Positions 36,804 to 47,686 of a stretch of 64,000 bases of DNA are shown piece after piece. The stretch is taken from contig NZ_CP015583.1 in the NCBI RefSeq assembly GCF_001941945.1, positions 2,111,001-2,175,000 of the forward strand, written 5' to 3'. The translations under genes and the position numbers were made by a program. Origin of the DNA: Roseomonas gilardii (lineage in GTDB: Bacteria > Pseudomonadota > Alphaproteobacteria > Acetobacterales > Acetobacteraceae). The notes beneath the pieces are model-generated. The model saw nothing but the letters and a program-made list of their open reading frames with translations. It was not told the origin of the DNA and did not search any database. Each line of letters starts with the position of its first letter. The first letter of the stretch is position 1.

Positions 36804-37223
36804 ATGGCGCACGAATCCTCCCCTCCCCCTGCGACGCTCGATCTCCTCGCGGCTCGTGAGGCTGCCCGGCAATACGAGGAATTGCGGCGATCGGGCCGGC
36901 CCGACGGCGAATCATGGGCAGCAGCGACTGCCATTTTCGAGGCGGCGCATGGTGCCTGGTCGGCGGACATGGTGAAGCGGGAAATGCGTCGGTTGATCGC
37001 GCCCCTCGCGGAGCTGGTGGCCGCCCGGCATGAGGGGCGGATCGAGCGTTGCGGGACAGGCCAACTGGAACGGAAGCTTCCGCCACGTCCGCTTCTGATG
37101 CGTCTCGCGAAGCCGGCTCTGCCGGAGGAAATGGCGGAAGCCGAAGCCGGGGAAGACCCGCTTCGGGCCATGGCGTCGCTGTATGCGCCGAGCTGGCGAG
37201 AGAGGCCGCACCCCTTCGGCTGA
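36804..37223 (+). CDS. Hypothetical protein
   Basis: This 139-residue, Ala/Glu/Arg-rich, mostly helical protein begins MAHESSPPPATLDLLAAREA. It has no signal peptide, membrane segment or recognised motif. No ribosome site is visible before the ATG. It is convergent with the small gene at 37,270-37,515. Codon use and composition look like real coding DNA of this genome. Confidence 0.5.
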   Translation: MAHESSPPPATLDLLAAREAARQYEELRRSGRPDGESWAAATAIFEAAHGAWSADMVKREMRRLIAPLAELVAARHEGRIERCGTGQLERKLPPRPLLMRLAKPALPEEMAEAEAGEDPLRAMASLYAPSWRERPHPFG

Positions 37224-37269
37224 AGAACCTTCGGCTGGTCCGCGGTCGTGCCGCTCGGGTGGGTCTTCC

Positions 37270-37515
37270 TCAGCCTTCGCGCTGCGCGGCGACTTCCAGC
37301 ATGCGCTGAACGCGTTGGGCTTCGGCCATATGCGCCATGGCCCGGGCGATGTGTTGCGCCTTGATGGCCCGCATCGGAGAAACAAGCGCCGCGTCGATGG
37401 CGGCGGAAGCCTGGCGGAGATCCTCGTCGATGGAGGCCAGCAGAGCGGGGTCCTCGGCCACATGCGGCGGGAGGATGTCCTGGCCGGCGGGCCGTCCGAT
37501 CCAGTTCATGTCCAT
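37270..37515 (-). CDS. Hypothetical small helical protein
   Basis: This protein of about 81 residues (MDMNWIGRPAGQDILPPHVA, then mostly helix: IDEDLRQASAAIDAALVSPM) is rich in Ala and Gln with no recognised family. The ATG at 37515 has AGAAGG 10 bp upstream; longer forms up to 37,602 are possible but have no ribosome site. Confidence 0.45.
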   Translation of the reverse strand: MDMNWIGRPAGQDILPPHVAEDPALLASIDEDLRQASAAIDAALVSPMRAIKAQHIARAMAHMAEAQRVQRMLEVAAQREG

Positions 37516-37960
37516 GGCGGGCAAACCTTCTGTTCCGTGTCCGGGCATCAGTTGCGCATGGAAAGCGTTCAGGAAGGGTGAACGCTGCAAGCGCCGATGC
37601 ACCTTGTGATACGTCTCATAACACGAGACATATCCTCACAATAGATAAAAATCATCGTGATCTCTGAAAGATTGCGCTGAGCTTCGATTTTCATGACAGG
37701 GCTGCCTGTCTTTGGCCTTTCCTCCATCGGACGCCTTGTCGGTGCACCGAAGCGCAAGCATGTCTTGCATGACGTAGGCCGCCCACCACTCCACGGTCTA
37801 TTGGCCTGTTTTCCCGCCATAATCGCGCCAGGGCCATTTCGCGCTCTTCTCGCTTGGGCTAGCTTGCGCCGGCTTCCTGCCCCGTATCCGGCCAGCCGGC
37901 GGGAAGTTCAGGCCGCCCTGGCCCGCCGCAGCACAGGCCGCTCCGGAGCATCCCGAATCG
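37516..37960. other. Intergenic region before the hopanoid cluster, with AT-rich core
   Basis: No gene is seen. The centre (about 37,600-37,680) is AT-rich and carries a near-perfect dyad (37,608-37,634) and another dyad, AGCGTTC / GAACGCT (37,564-37,586). It marks the boundary between the accessory segment and the hpn cluster and probably holds promoters for the small minus-strand gene. Confidence 0.5.
37608..37634. promoter_or_regulatory. Operator-like inverted repeat
   Basis: GATACGTCTC and GAGACATATC pair at 9 of 10 positions across a 7-bp spacer, in an AT-rich patch. It is a candidate repressor site of unknown ownership. Confidence 0.4.
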
Positions 37961-39007
37961 ATGGAACAGGCTGGCGATCGGACGGATCAGCCGTCCCCGG
38001 CGCCCCTTCGCCCCGGCGACAAGGTGCTGGTCACCGGCGCTTCCGGCTTTCTGGGTTCCGCCGTGGCGCGCAGCTTGCTGGCCCGCGGGCTGGAGGTGCG
38101 CGCCCTCATCCGCCCCACCAGCCCACGCGGCAACCTTTCCGGCCTGGGCTTCGAGGTGGTGCAGGGCGACCTCACCGACGCCGCCTCTCTCGCCGCGGCG
38201 CTCAAGGGCATGCGCTATCTCTTCCATGTGGCGGCGGATTACCGGCTCTGGGCGCCCGATCCTTCGGTGATGACCCGGGCGAATGTCGAGGGCACGCGCA
38301 ACCTGATGCGCGCTGCGCTGAAGGAAGGCGTGGAGCGCATCGTCTATACGAGCAGCGTGGCCACGCTCAGGCTCGCCGGCGCCACCGGTCCGGTGGACGA
38401 GACTTCCCCCGCCGCGCCGCAGGAGGCGATCGGCGTCTACAAGCGGTCCAAGACCTGGGCCGAGAGGGTGGTCGAGGAGATGGTGGCGAAGGAGAGGCTC
38501 CCGGCCGTCATCGTGAACCCCTCCACCCCGATCGGGCCGCGCGACATCCGTCCGACGCCCACGGGGCGCATGATCCTCGACGCGGCGCGCGGCAAGATGC
38601 CCGCCTTCGTCGATACCGGGCTGAACTTCGCGCATGTGGACGACATCGCCGCCGGGCACCTTCTGGCCTTCGAGCGGGGACGGATCGGGGAGCGCTACAT
38701 CCTGGGCGGCGAGAACGTGTCGCTGAAGGAACTCCTTTCGGTGATCGCGGGGCTGACCGGGCGCAAGCCGCCCCGGATCAGCCTGCCGCGCGGCCCGCTC
38801 TACCCCCTCGCCTATGGCTTCGAGGCGGTGGCGCGGATCACCGGCAAGGAGCCGCTGCTCACCGTCGATGGGCTGCGCATGTCGCGCTACCGGATGTTCT
38901 TCTCCTCGGCCAAGGCGGAACGGGAGCTGGGCTACAACGCCCGCCCCTACCAGCAGGGCGTGGCCGATGCCCTGGCCTGGTTCCGCGAGGCAGGCTACCT
39001 GCACTGA
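37961..39007 (+). CDS. hpnA: Hopanoid-associated sugar epimerase HpnA
   Basis: This 348-residue protein of the extended SDR family has the NAD(P) motif VTGASGFLGSAVARSLL near residue 24 and the catalytic YKRSK (Tyr-x-x-x-Lys). The following family sequence reads NPSTPIGPRDIRPTPTGRMI. HpnA is a dihydroflavonol reductase-like or epimerase protein always found with hopanoid genes, presumed to act on the sugar or side chain of extended hopanoids. It is the first gene of a tightly packed plus-strand operon and ends directly before hpnB. Confidence 0.93.
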   Translation: MEQAGDRTDQPSPAPLRPGDKVLVTGASGFLGSAVARSLLARGLEVRALIRPTSPRGNLSGLGFEVVQGDLTDAASLAAALKGMRYLFHVAADYRLWAPDPSVMTRANVEGTRNLMRAALKEGVERIVYTSSVATLRLAGATGPVDETSPAAPQEAIGVYKRSKTWAERVVEEMVAKERLPAVIVNPSTPIGPRDIRPTPTGRMILDAARGKMPAFVDTGLNFAHVDDIAAGHLLAFERGRIGERYILGGENVSLKELLSVIAGLTGRKPPRISLPRGPLYPLAYGFEAVARITGKEPLLTVDGLRMSRYRMFFSSAKAERELGYNARPYQQGVADALAWFREAGYLH

Positions 39008-40213
39008 ATGCTTCTCATCCTGCTTGCCCTGGTGCCCGTGGCGATCTGGCTCGTCATGCTGCTGGCACGCGGCGGCTTCTGGCTGGCGCGCGACCGTGAC
39101 GACCGGGACGAGGCCCCCGACCCGGCCTCCTGGCCCACCGTCGCCGCCGTGGTCCCCGCCCGCAACGAAGCCGATGTCATCGCCCGCTCGGTCGGCAGTC
39201 TGCTGGCGCAGCGCTATCCCGGCCCCTTCCGCGTCATCCTGGTCGATGACGGCAGCACGGACGGCACGGCCGAGGCGGCGCTCGCCATCCCCGGTGCCGG
39301 GGAGCGGCTGGAGATGCTGCCCGGCACCCCGCTGCCCCAGGGCTGGACGGGCAAGCTCTGGGCGGTGCGCCAGGGCGTGGCCCATGCCTGCGCCGGGAAT
39401 GGCGAGGCACCGCCGGACTACCTGCTGCTGACCGATGCCGATATCGGCCACACGCCGACCAACCTGCGCGCCCTGGTGGCCCGGGCGGAGCGCGACCGCT
39501 GCGCCCTGGTCTCGCTGATGGCGGAACTGTCCTGCGCCAACGCGGCGGAACGCTTCCTGATCCCCGCCTTCGTCTTCTTCTTCCAGATGCTCTACCCCTT
39601 CCGCTGGGTCTCCGACGACCGCAACCCGATGGCCGCCGCCGCCGGGGGCTGCATGCTGGTCCGCCGCACGGCGCTGGAGGCGGCGGGAGGCATCGACTCC
39701 ATCCGGCACGAGATCATCGACGACTGCGCCCTCGGCCGCCGGCTCAAGGCGCAGGGGCCGATCCGCCTCAGCCTGACCTATCGCGCCACCAGCCTGCGCC
39801 CCTATCGCAGCGTGGCGGAGATCGGGCGGATGGTGTCCCGCTCCGCCTATGCCCAGCTCGGCTATTCGCCCGTGCTGCTGGCGGGGACGGTGCTGGGCAT
39901 GGTCGTGACCTATATGCTCCCGGTGCTGCTGGCCCTCTTCGCCGGCGGTCCGGCCCAGTTCCTGGGCTTTCTGGCCTGGGGCCTCATGGCCCTGGCCTTC
40001 CACCCGATGCTCCGCTTCTACCGGCGTTCCCCCCTGGAGGCGCTGCTCTGGGGCCTGGCCCTGCCCGCTATCGGCCTCGCCTATACGGTCTTCACCTTGC
40101 GCTCCGCGCTCGATGTCCGGCGGGGCCGGGGCGGCATGTGGAAGGGGCGCGCCCAGGCGCAGGTGGAAGCCGCCGCCTCAGCCAGCACCAGCACCGGGGA
40201 GGTCCGGCCATGA
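39008..40213 (+). CDS. hpnB: Hopanoid-associated glycosyltransferase HpnB
   Basis: This 401-residue membrane glycosyltransferase has an N-terminal membrane anchor and a GT2 domain (VVPARNEADVIARSVGSLL near residue 44, LVDDGSTDGTAEAA, TDADIGHT as the DxD-type site, DDCALGRRLK, and the CRAT-like KAQG region). Several C-terminal membrane helices follow. HpnB is thought to glycosylate or process a hopanoid precursor. It begins at the base after the hpnA stop and overlaps hpnC by ATGA. Confidence 0.93.
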   Translation: MLLILLALVPVAIWLVMLLARGGFWLARDRDDRDEAPDPASWPTVAAVVPARNEADVIARSVGSLLAQRYPGPFRVILVDDGSTDGTAEAALAIPGAGERLEMLPGTPLPQGWTGKLWAVRQGVAHACAGNGEAPPDYLLLTDADIGHTPTNLRALVARAERDRCALVSLMAELSCANAAERFLIPAFVFFFQMLYPFRWVSDDRNPMAAAAGGCMLVRRTALEAAGGIDSIRHEIIDDCALGRRLKAQGPIRLSLTYRATSLRPYRSVAEIGRMVSRSAYAQLGYSPVLLAGTVLGMVVTYMLPVLLALFAGGPAQFLGFLAWGLMALAFHPMLRFYRRSPLEALLWGLALPAIGLAYTVFTLRSALDVRRGRGGMWKGRAQAQVEAAASASTSTGEVRP

Positions 40214-41142
40214 CCCAGGCCGCCGACCTCGCTTCCGGCAAGGGCTCCGGGGACGAGAACTTCCCGGTCGCCTCGCGCCTCGTCAGCGCACGGCACCGCC
40301 CGGCCATCCTGGCCTTCTACCGCTTTGCCCGGATTGCCGACGACGTGGCCGACCACCCCACCGCCGCTCCCGCCGAGAAGCTGGAGCAGCTCGCCCGCAT
40401 GGAGCGCGGGCTGCGAGGCGAGACGGGAGCCAACCCCGAGGGCGAGGCCCTCCACCGGGTGCTGCGCGAGCGTGGGTTGGACGAACAGCACCCGCTGGAC
40501 CTGCTGGAAGCCTTCCGCCGCGACGTGACCCGATTGCGCTACGCGGACTGGACGGAGCTGATGGACTACTGCCGCTATTCCGCCTCCCCCGTCGGGCGCT
40601 TCGTGCTGGACGTGCATGGTGAAAGCCGGGCGCTCTGGCCCCGCAACGATGCGCTGTGCAGTGCCCTGCAGGTGATCAACCACCTGCAGGACTGCGCCAA
40701 GGACCGCCGGAACCTGGACCGGGTCTATCTGCCGCAGGACCTGCTGGAACGGGCCGGGATCGGGGTGGAAGCCCTGGATGCCCCCGCGGCCAGCCCCGCC
40801 TTGCGTGGCGTGATCGCCACGCTGGCGGAGAAAACGGCAGGATTGCTGGACGCCTCACGCGCTTTTTCGACACAGATCCAGGATCTGCGTCTCTCTGTGG
40901 AAGTAGGAGTGATCCAGAAACTGGCGGAAAGCCTGACGATTCGGCTGCTCCGGCGCGACCCGCTGGCGGAGCGGGTGCATCACCGGCGCGCCGAGGCCCT
41001 GGGCCTCGCCCTGCTGGGTGCGGCCGGAACGCTGGGCACCCGCTGGGGCTGGTTTTCCCGGAAAGGCACAGGGCCGGACGTGACATCGCCCGATGGGGCG
41101 GAGACCGGCGGAACGGAGCAGGAGGCGCGACGGCGGGAATGA
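40210..41142 (+). CDS. hpnC: Hydroxysqualene synthase HpnC
   Basis: This protein of about 310 residues belongs to the trans-isoprenyl diphosphate synthase (squalene/phytoene synthase) family. It shows SRLVSARHRPAILAFYRFAR with the first Asp-rich motif ADDVADHP near residue 45, and the second motif DCAKDRRNLDRVYLP near residue 165. HpnC with HpnD and HpnE makes squalene from farnesyl diphosphate: HpnD forms presqualene diphosphate, HpnC converts it to hydroxysqualene, and HpnE reduces that to squalene. ATGA overlap with hpnB couples translation. Confidence 0.93.
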   Translation: MTQAADLASGKGSGDENFPVASRLVSARHRPAILAFYRFARIADDVADHPTAAPAEKLEQLARMERGLRGETGANPEGEALHRVLRERGLDEQHPLDLLEAFRRDVTRLRYADWTELMDYCRYSASPVGRFVLDVHGESRALWPRNDALCSALQVINHLQDCAKDRRNLDRVYLPQDLLERAGIGVEALDAPAASPALRGVIATLAEKTAGLLDASRAFSTQIQDLRLSVEVGVIQKLAESLTIRLLRRDPLAERVHHRRAEALGLALLGAAGTLGTRWGWFSRKGTGPDVTSPDGAETGGTEQEARRRE

Positions 41143-41146
41143 CGAG

Positions 41147-42007
41147 GTGACAGCCGCCGTGAGCACATCCGACGACCTGGTCGCGCTGGAGCGGCAGGTT
41201 TCCGGCAGTTCCTTCTATGCCGCCATGCGCCTGCTGCCGAAGCCGGAGCGGGCGGGCATGTTCGCCATCTATGCCTTCTGCCGGCAGGTGGACGACATCG
41301 CCGATGACGGCACGCGCCCGCGCCCCGTCCGCGCGGCGGAGCTGGAGGACTGGCGCCGCGACCTTGCCGCGCTCTTCGCCGGCCGGCCGGCCGGGCGTGC
41401 GGCCTTCCTGGGGGACGCTGTGCGCCGCTACGGGCTGCGGCTGGAGGATTTCCTGGCCGTCGTCGAGGGGATGGCAATGGATGTCAAGGGCGATATCCGC
41501 GCCCCGGACCGCGCTACCCTGAACCTCTATTGTGACCGCGTGGCCTGCGCGGTGGGCCGCCTGTCCTGCCGCGTCTTCGGCATGGAGGAGGCGCCCGGTC
41601 TCGCCTTGTCGCACAGCCTCGGCATGGCGCTGCAACTGACCAACATCCTGCGCGACCTGGACGAGGACGCGGCGATCGGGCGGCTCTATTTGCCGCGCGA
41701 GGAGCTGGCGGCTGCCGGCATCCCGGCCAGCCTCATGGACGATCCGGTGGCGGTGATCGCCGACCCGCGCGTGGACATCGTCTGCCATGCCCTGGCCGGC
41801 GAGGCCCGGGCCCATTTCGCCGGGGCTGACCGGGTCATGCGGGCCCGGCCCCGCGGCCGGCTGATGGCGCCGCGCCTGATGGGGGCGGTGTACCGCCGCA
41901 TCCTGGACGGGATGCTGGCCCAGGGCTGGCGGGCGCCCCGCCGGAGGGTGCGGATCGGCAAGCCGCGCCTGCTCTGGATCGTGGCGCGGCACGGGCTGCT
42001 CGGATGA
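41147..42007 (+). CDS. hpnD: Presqualene diphosphate synthase HpnD
   Basis: This protein of about 286 residues belongs to the squalene/phytoene synthase family, with SSFYAAMRLLPKPERAGMFA, FCRQVDDIADDG (first Asp motif) and NILRDLDEDAAIGRLYLP (second Asp motif). It condenses two farnesyl diphosphates to presqualene diphosphate. There is no ATG at the correct place; the GTG at 41147 (giving MTAAVSTSDDL) or the GTG at 41159 must serve. It starts 4 bp after hpnC and overlaps hpnE. Confidence 0.93.
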   Translation: MTAAVSTSDDLVALERQVSGSSFYAAMRLLPKPERAGMFAIYAFCRQVDDIADDGTRPRPVRAAELEDWRRDLAALFAGRPAGRAAFLGDAVRRYGLRLEDFLAVVEGMAMDVKGDIRAPDRATLNLYCDRVACAVGRLSCRVFGMEEAPGLALSHSLGMALQLTNILRDLDEDAAIGRLYLPREELAAAGIPASLMDDPVAVIADPRVDIVCHALAGEARAHFAGADRVMRARPRGRLMAPRLMGAVYRRILDGMLAQGWRAPRRRVRIGKPRLLWIVARHGLLG

Positions 42008-43275
42008 GCGGACCGGCCATGACGGGCCAGGGGCGTGCCCATGTGGTGGGAGCCGGGCTGGCCGGGCTCTCGGCGGCGGTGGCGCTGGCCGGGCGGGGCC
42101 TGCCGGTGGAGCTGTCGGAATCGGCCGCGCAGGCTGGGGGCCGCTGCCGCTCCTACCGCGACAGCCAGCTCGACCTGGTGATCGACAACGGCAACCACCT
42201 CGTCCTGTCCGGCAATGAATCCGTGGCTCGCTACCTGGCCACGATCGGCGCGGAGGAACGGCTGGCCGGTCCGGACACGGCGGATTTCGCCTTCACCGAC
42301 CTGCGCGACGGGGATTCCTGGCGGCTGCGGCCGAATGACGGCCCCCTGCCCTGGTGGATCCTCAGCCCCTCCCGCCGCGTGCCCGGCACCACGGCGGCGG
42401 GCTACCTCGCCCTCGGCAAGCTGCTGCGCCCGCATCCCGGCAAGCGGATCGACGAGGTGCTGGACTGCTCCGGCCCGCTCTGGGAGCGCCTGCTCCAGCC
42501 CTTTCTGGTCGCCGCCCTGAACACCCGCCCGCAGGAAGGCTCCGCCGACCTCGCCGGCGCCGTGGTGCGGGACAGCCTGGCCAAGGGCGGTGCCGCCTGC
42601 CGCCCACGTATCGCCGAGCCGACCCTGGCCGCCGCCTTCGTCGACCCGGCCCTGGATCATCTGGGCCGCCTGGGCACGGAGATCCGCCTGTCCCGCCGGC
42701 TGCGTCGGCTGGAATTCGAGGACGAGCGGGTTTCCGCCCTGGCCTTCGCCGACGGCCTGGTGCCGGTCGGCCGGGATGAGGCCGTGGTGCTGGCGGTGCC
42801 ACCCTGGGTGGCCTCGGAACTGGTGCCGGGACTGGAGGCGCCGGATGATTTCCGCGCCATCCTGAACGCGCATTTCCGCCTCGTCCCGCCGGACGGCGCG
42901 GAGCCGATGGTCGGCGTGGTCGGCGGCACGGCGGAATGGATCTTCGCTTTCCCAGACCGCTTCTCCGTCACCGTCAGCAATGCCGATGCGCTGCTGGATG
43001 CCGATCCGGAGGCGCTGGCCCGGCGCATCTGGGGCGACATCACGCGCGTGCACGGCCTCACCGCGCCTCTGCCCCCCTGGCGCATCGTGAAGGAGAAACG
43101 CGCCACCTTCGCCGCCACGCCCGCGCAGGACGCAAGGCGGCCATCCGCCCGCACCCGCTGGACCAACCTGTTCCTGGCGGGCGATTGGACGGATACCGGA
43201 CTTCCTTCCACCATCGAGGGCGCCTTGCGCTCCGGAGAGAGGGCGGCCGCTCTGGCCCTCTCCGCCATGAACTGA
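42004..43275 (+). CDS. hpnE: Hydroxysqualene dehydroxylase HpnE
   Basis: This 423-residue FAD-dependent protein of the phytoene desaturase-like amine oxidase superfamily has the N-terminal dinucleotide fold HVVGAGLAGLSAAVALAGRG and LSESAAQAGGRCRS. The C-terminal FAD contact reads LFLAGDWTDTGLPSTIEGAL. It reductively removes the hydroxyl from hydroxysqualene, giving squalene. ATGA overlap with hpnD. Confidence 0.93.
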   Translation: MSGPAMTGQGRAHVVGAGLAGLSAAVALAGRGLPVELSESAAQAGGRCRSYRDSQLDLVIDNGNHLVLSGNESVARYLATIGAEERLAGPDTADFAFTDLRDGDSWRLRPNDGPLPWWILSPSRRVPGTTAAGYLALGKLLRPHPGKRIDEVLDCSGPLWERLLQPFLVAALNTRPQEGSADLAGAVVRDSLAKGGAACRPRIAEPTLAAAFVDPALDHLGRLGTEIRLSRRLRRLEFEDERVSALAFADGLVPVGRDEAVVLAVPPWVASELVPGLEAPDDFRAILNAHFRLVPPDGAEPMVGVVGGTAEWIFAFPDRFSVTVSNADALLDADPEALARRIWGDITRVHGLTAPLPPWRIVKEKRATFAATPAQDARRPSARTRWTNLFLAGDWTDTGLPSTIEGALRSGERAAALALSAMN

Positions 43276-43287
43276 GGCTGCTGCGAA

Positions 43288-45303
43288 ATGTTCGACGCAC
43301 CGGCTGGTGTACCGCGGGACAACACCGACGACATCGCTTCCCTGTCCTCGCATCCCGCGGCCGCGGAGCCGATCGGCGCGGCCGCGCTCGATGCGATGGT
43401 CGGGCGCGCCGCCCAGGCGCTGCGGGGGATGCAGCGCGAGGATGGGCACTGGGTCTTCGAGCTGGAGGCCGACGCCACCATCCCCGCCGAATACGTCCTG
43501 CTGCGCCACCATCTGGCGGAGCCCGAGGACCTGGAGCTGGAGCGGCGCATCGGCAACTACCTGCGCCGCATCCAGGGCGACCACGGCGGCTGGCCGCTCT
43601 TCCATGGCGGCGCCTTCGATATCAGCGCGACGGTGAAGGCCTATTTCTGCCTGAAGATGATCGGCGACAGCCCCGACGCGCCGCATATGGTGCGGGCGCG
43701 CGAGGCGCTTCTGGCCCGTGGCGGCGCGGGCGCCGCCAATGTCTTCACCCGCATCCTGCTCGCCATGTATGGCGAAATCTCCTGGAGCCGCGTGCCCTCC
43801 ATGCCGGTGGAGATGGTGCTGCTGCCGCGCTGGTTCCCGATCCATCTGAGCAAGATGGCCTACTGGGCGCGCACGGTGATCGTGCCGCTGCTGGTGCTGC
43901 AGGCGAAGAAGGCGCGTGCCCGCAATCCGCGCGGCGTCCATATCCCCGAGCTCTTCCTGCCCCGCGACCGCATGCGACTGCGGCGGTCGAAGTCGCATCG
44001 CAGGCCGGGCTGGGCACTGTTCTTCAACAGCCTCGACCTCGGTCTCAAGGCCGCCGAGCCGCTCTGGCCCAAGGGCTCGCGCCAGCGCGCCATCGACTGG
44101 TGCGTGGATTTCGTGCGTGAGCGGCTGAATGGCGAGGACGGGCTGGGCGCGATCTATCCGGCCATGGCCAACAGCGTGATGATGTACGACGCGCTCGGCT
44201 ATCCGGAGGACCATCCGGACCGCGCCATCGCCCGCGCCTCGGTCGAGAAGCTGCTGGTCGTCGGCGAGGACGAAGCCTATTGCCAGCCCTGCGTCTCGCC
44301 CGTCTGGGACACGGCGCTGACCTGCCACGCGCTGATGGAGGCGGGTGAACTGGAGCATGGCGAGGCGGTGGAGAGGGGTCTCGCCTGGCTGAAGCCCTTG
44401 CAGGAGCTGGAGGTGCGCGGCGACTGGGCGGAGATCCGCCCGGATGTGCGCCCCGGTGGCTGGGCCTTCCAGTACCGCAACGCGCATTACCCCGATCTCG
44501 ATGACACGGCCGTGGTGGTGATGGCGATGGACCGCGCTCGCCGCAGGCTGGAACCGGGCGAGAATTTCGAGGAAGCCATCGCGCGTGGCGCGGAATGGAC
44601 GATCGGGCTGCAAAGCCGCAACGGCGGCTGGGGCGCCTTCGACGCGGACAATAGCTACCACTACCTGAACAACATCCCCTTCGCCGATCACGGCGCGCTG
44701 CTCGACCCGCCGACCGTGGATGTCAGCGCGCGTTGCGTGGCGATGCTGGCGCAGCTCGGCGAGACCGAGGTGAACCCCCGGATGCGCGCCGCGCTGGACT
44801 ACATCGTGCGCGAGCAGGAGGCCGACGGAAGCTGGTTCGGCCGCTGGGGCGTCAACTACATCTACGGCACCTGGTCGGCGCTGTGCGGCCTCAACGCGGC
44901 GGGCTGGACGGCGGAGCACCCGACCGTGCGGCGCGGCGCGGAATGGCTGCTGCGCATCCAGAACGAGGATGGCGGCTGGGGCGAGGATTGCGAGAGCTAC
45001 AAGCTCGACTACCGCAGCTATGAGAAGGCGCCTTCCAATCCCTGTCAGACGGCCTGGGCGCTGCTCGGGCTGATGGCGGCGGGCTATGTGGACGATCCCG
45101 CCGTCGCGCGCGGCGTCGCCTATCTTCAGGCGCAGCAGGACGAGACGGGGCTGTGGAACCAGGAGGCCTATACGGGCGGCGGCTTCCCGCGCGTCTTCTA
45201 CCTCCGCTACCACGGCTATGTGCGCTTCTTCCCGCTCTGGGCCGTGGCGCGCTACCGCAACCTGCGCAAGGGCAACGCGACCCAGCCGTCCTGGGGCCTC
45301 TGA
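43288..45303 (+). CDS. shc: Squalene-hopene cyclase (HpnF)
   Basis: This 671-residue class II triterpene cyclase has the protonating DxDD motif DLDDTA at about residues 401-406. Several QW repeats are visible, such as GDHGGWPLF, RNGGWGAFD, ADGSWFGRWG, EDGGWGEDC and DETGLWNQ. The cyclase converts squalene to hopene and diplopterol on the cytoplasmic face of the membrane. Length agrees with bacterial SHC (about 630-720). It is the central enzyme of the cluster and is followed 7 bp later by hpnG. Confidence 0.97.
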   Translation: MFDAPAGVPRDNTDDIASLSSHPAAAEPIGAAALDAMVGRAAQALRGMQREDGHWVFELEADATIPAEYVLLRHHLAEPEDLELERRIGNYLRRIQGDHGGWPLFHGGAFDISATVKAYFCLKMIGDSPDAPHMVRAREALLARGGAGAANVFTRILLAMYGEISWSRVPSMPVEMVLLPRWFPIHLSKMAYWARTVIVPLLVLQAKKARARNPRGVHIPELFLPRDRMRLRRSKSHRRPGWALFFNSLDLGLKAAEPLWPKGSRQRAIDWCVDFVRERLNGEDGLGAIYPAMANSVMMYDALGYPEDHPDRAIARASVEKLLVVGEDEAYCQPCVSPVWDTALTCHALMEAGELEHGEAVERGLAWLKPLQELEVRGDWAEIRPDVRPGGWAFQYRNAHYPDLDDTAVVVMAMDRARRRLEPGENFEEAIARGAEWTIGLQSRNGGWGAFDADNSYHYLNNIPFADHGALLDPPTVDVSARCVAMLAQLGETEVNPRMRAALDYIVREQEADGSWFGRWGVNYIYGTWSALCGLNAAGWTAEHPTVRRGAEWLLRIQNEDGGWGEDCESYKLDYRSYEKAPSNPCQTAWALLGLMAAGYVDDPAVARGVAYLQAQQDETGLWNQEAYTGGGFPRVFYLRYHGYVRFFPLWAVARYRNLRKGNATQPSWGL

Positions 45304-45934
45304 GCCACCCGTGACCTCGATCCCCCCGATCCTCCTCGCCGCGACGGGCCTGCGGCGGGAGGCCCGGATCGTGTCCGGCCCCGGCATCCTCGCCATCTCC
45401 GGCGGCGGCGACGCCGCCTGGCTGGAGGCGGAGCTGGAACGGCTGGCGCCCCAGGTGCGCGGCATCCTGAGCACCGGCCTGGCCGGCGCCCTCGCCCCCG
45501 GGCTGGAACCGGGCGACTGGGTGGTGGCCGGCGCGGTGCTCGACGGCTACAGCCGCATCCCCACCCAGCCGGAATGGACGGAGTGGCTGCTGCACTACCT
45601 GCCGGGCGCCATGCCGGGACTGGTGGCGGGGTCTGACGAAATGGTCACCGGCGCGCGGTGGAAGGCCAATCTGCGCAAGGCTTCCGGCGCCGTGGCGGTG
45701 GACATGGAATCGCATGTCGCGGGGCGAGTGGCGCAGCGGCACGGGCTGCCCTTCGCCGTGGCGCGCGTGATCTCGGATTCCGCGCGGCGCAACCTGCCCC
45801 CGGCCGCCATGGTGGGCATGCGGCCGGACGGGCGCATGGCGCCGCTCGCCGTGCTCGGCTCGCTGCTGCGCGACCCGCTTCAGATCCCGGCGCTGGTGCG
45901 CACCGGGATCGAGGCGGAGCGGGCGTTCCGCGCG

Positions 45935-47110
<1,176 letters not shown>

Positions 47111-47686
47111 AGCCGCGCTCCTTGCTGTCTCTCACGGCCGCCGCGACGGGCGGCCAGGTTCCATCTCAACATGCCACCGGGCACCCGGCCCGGACGGCTC
47201 TCCCGGCGGGCCGAGCCGTCCCGGGCGATCCACCCCGGGCCGTTCTCCCGGACCGGCTTCCGACACGATCCGGCGGGCAGGCCCGGCCAGGATTCGCGAG
47301 CTTCCTCCGCCTCCTAGCACGCATGTCCGGACCGCACGCCCGCACAGGCCGCACATCGGCCCTGCCCTCCACACCAAGGCCCTCGCGACTGGCCCGTCCG
47401 GAGCGGTTCCCGGGCTGGTGAAGGACAGGTCAGGCGGTTTCAGACCGTGCCGGTCGGGTTCATCCTTCCTGATTGGGGCCGAGGGTGCAGGGCAACAAGC
47501 CGGTGAGCCCGTTCTTCCACCGGCATTGTGGCCGATCCGCCACAGTCCGGACCGCCCTGCCGCCACGGCCGGGCCGAAGCCCGCCAGGGGGTCGCGAAGG
47601 CCAACCCACGCAGCTTTGTGCCGGGCTGCCGCGCGCCATCCACCGGCCGGGCTTGCCAAGCGGCAACGCGCCAGGGAAACACGGGC
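47111..47686. other. Divergent intergenic region of 576 bp
   Basis: It is very GC-rich, with no recognisable gene or RNA. It should hold promoters for hpnH (minus) and hpnM (plus). I see no clear boxes. Confidence 0.6.

Noticed and set aside
37693..39099. A 468-codon plus-strand frame overlapping hpnA in another frame
   Set aside because: The hpnA frame has a complete SDR fold; this frame is Arg/Gly/Ala-rich and has no motif.
41686..45474. A 1,262-codon open frame on the minus strand across hpnD, hpnE and shc
   Set aside because: It is antisense to three well-conserved hopanoid genes and arises from high GC at third positions; the protein is low-complexity and His/Arg/Gln-rich.
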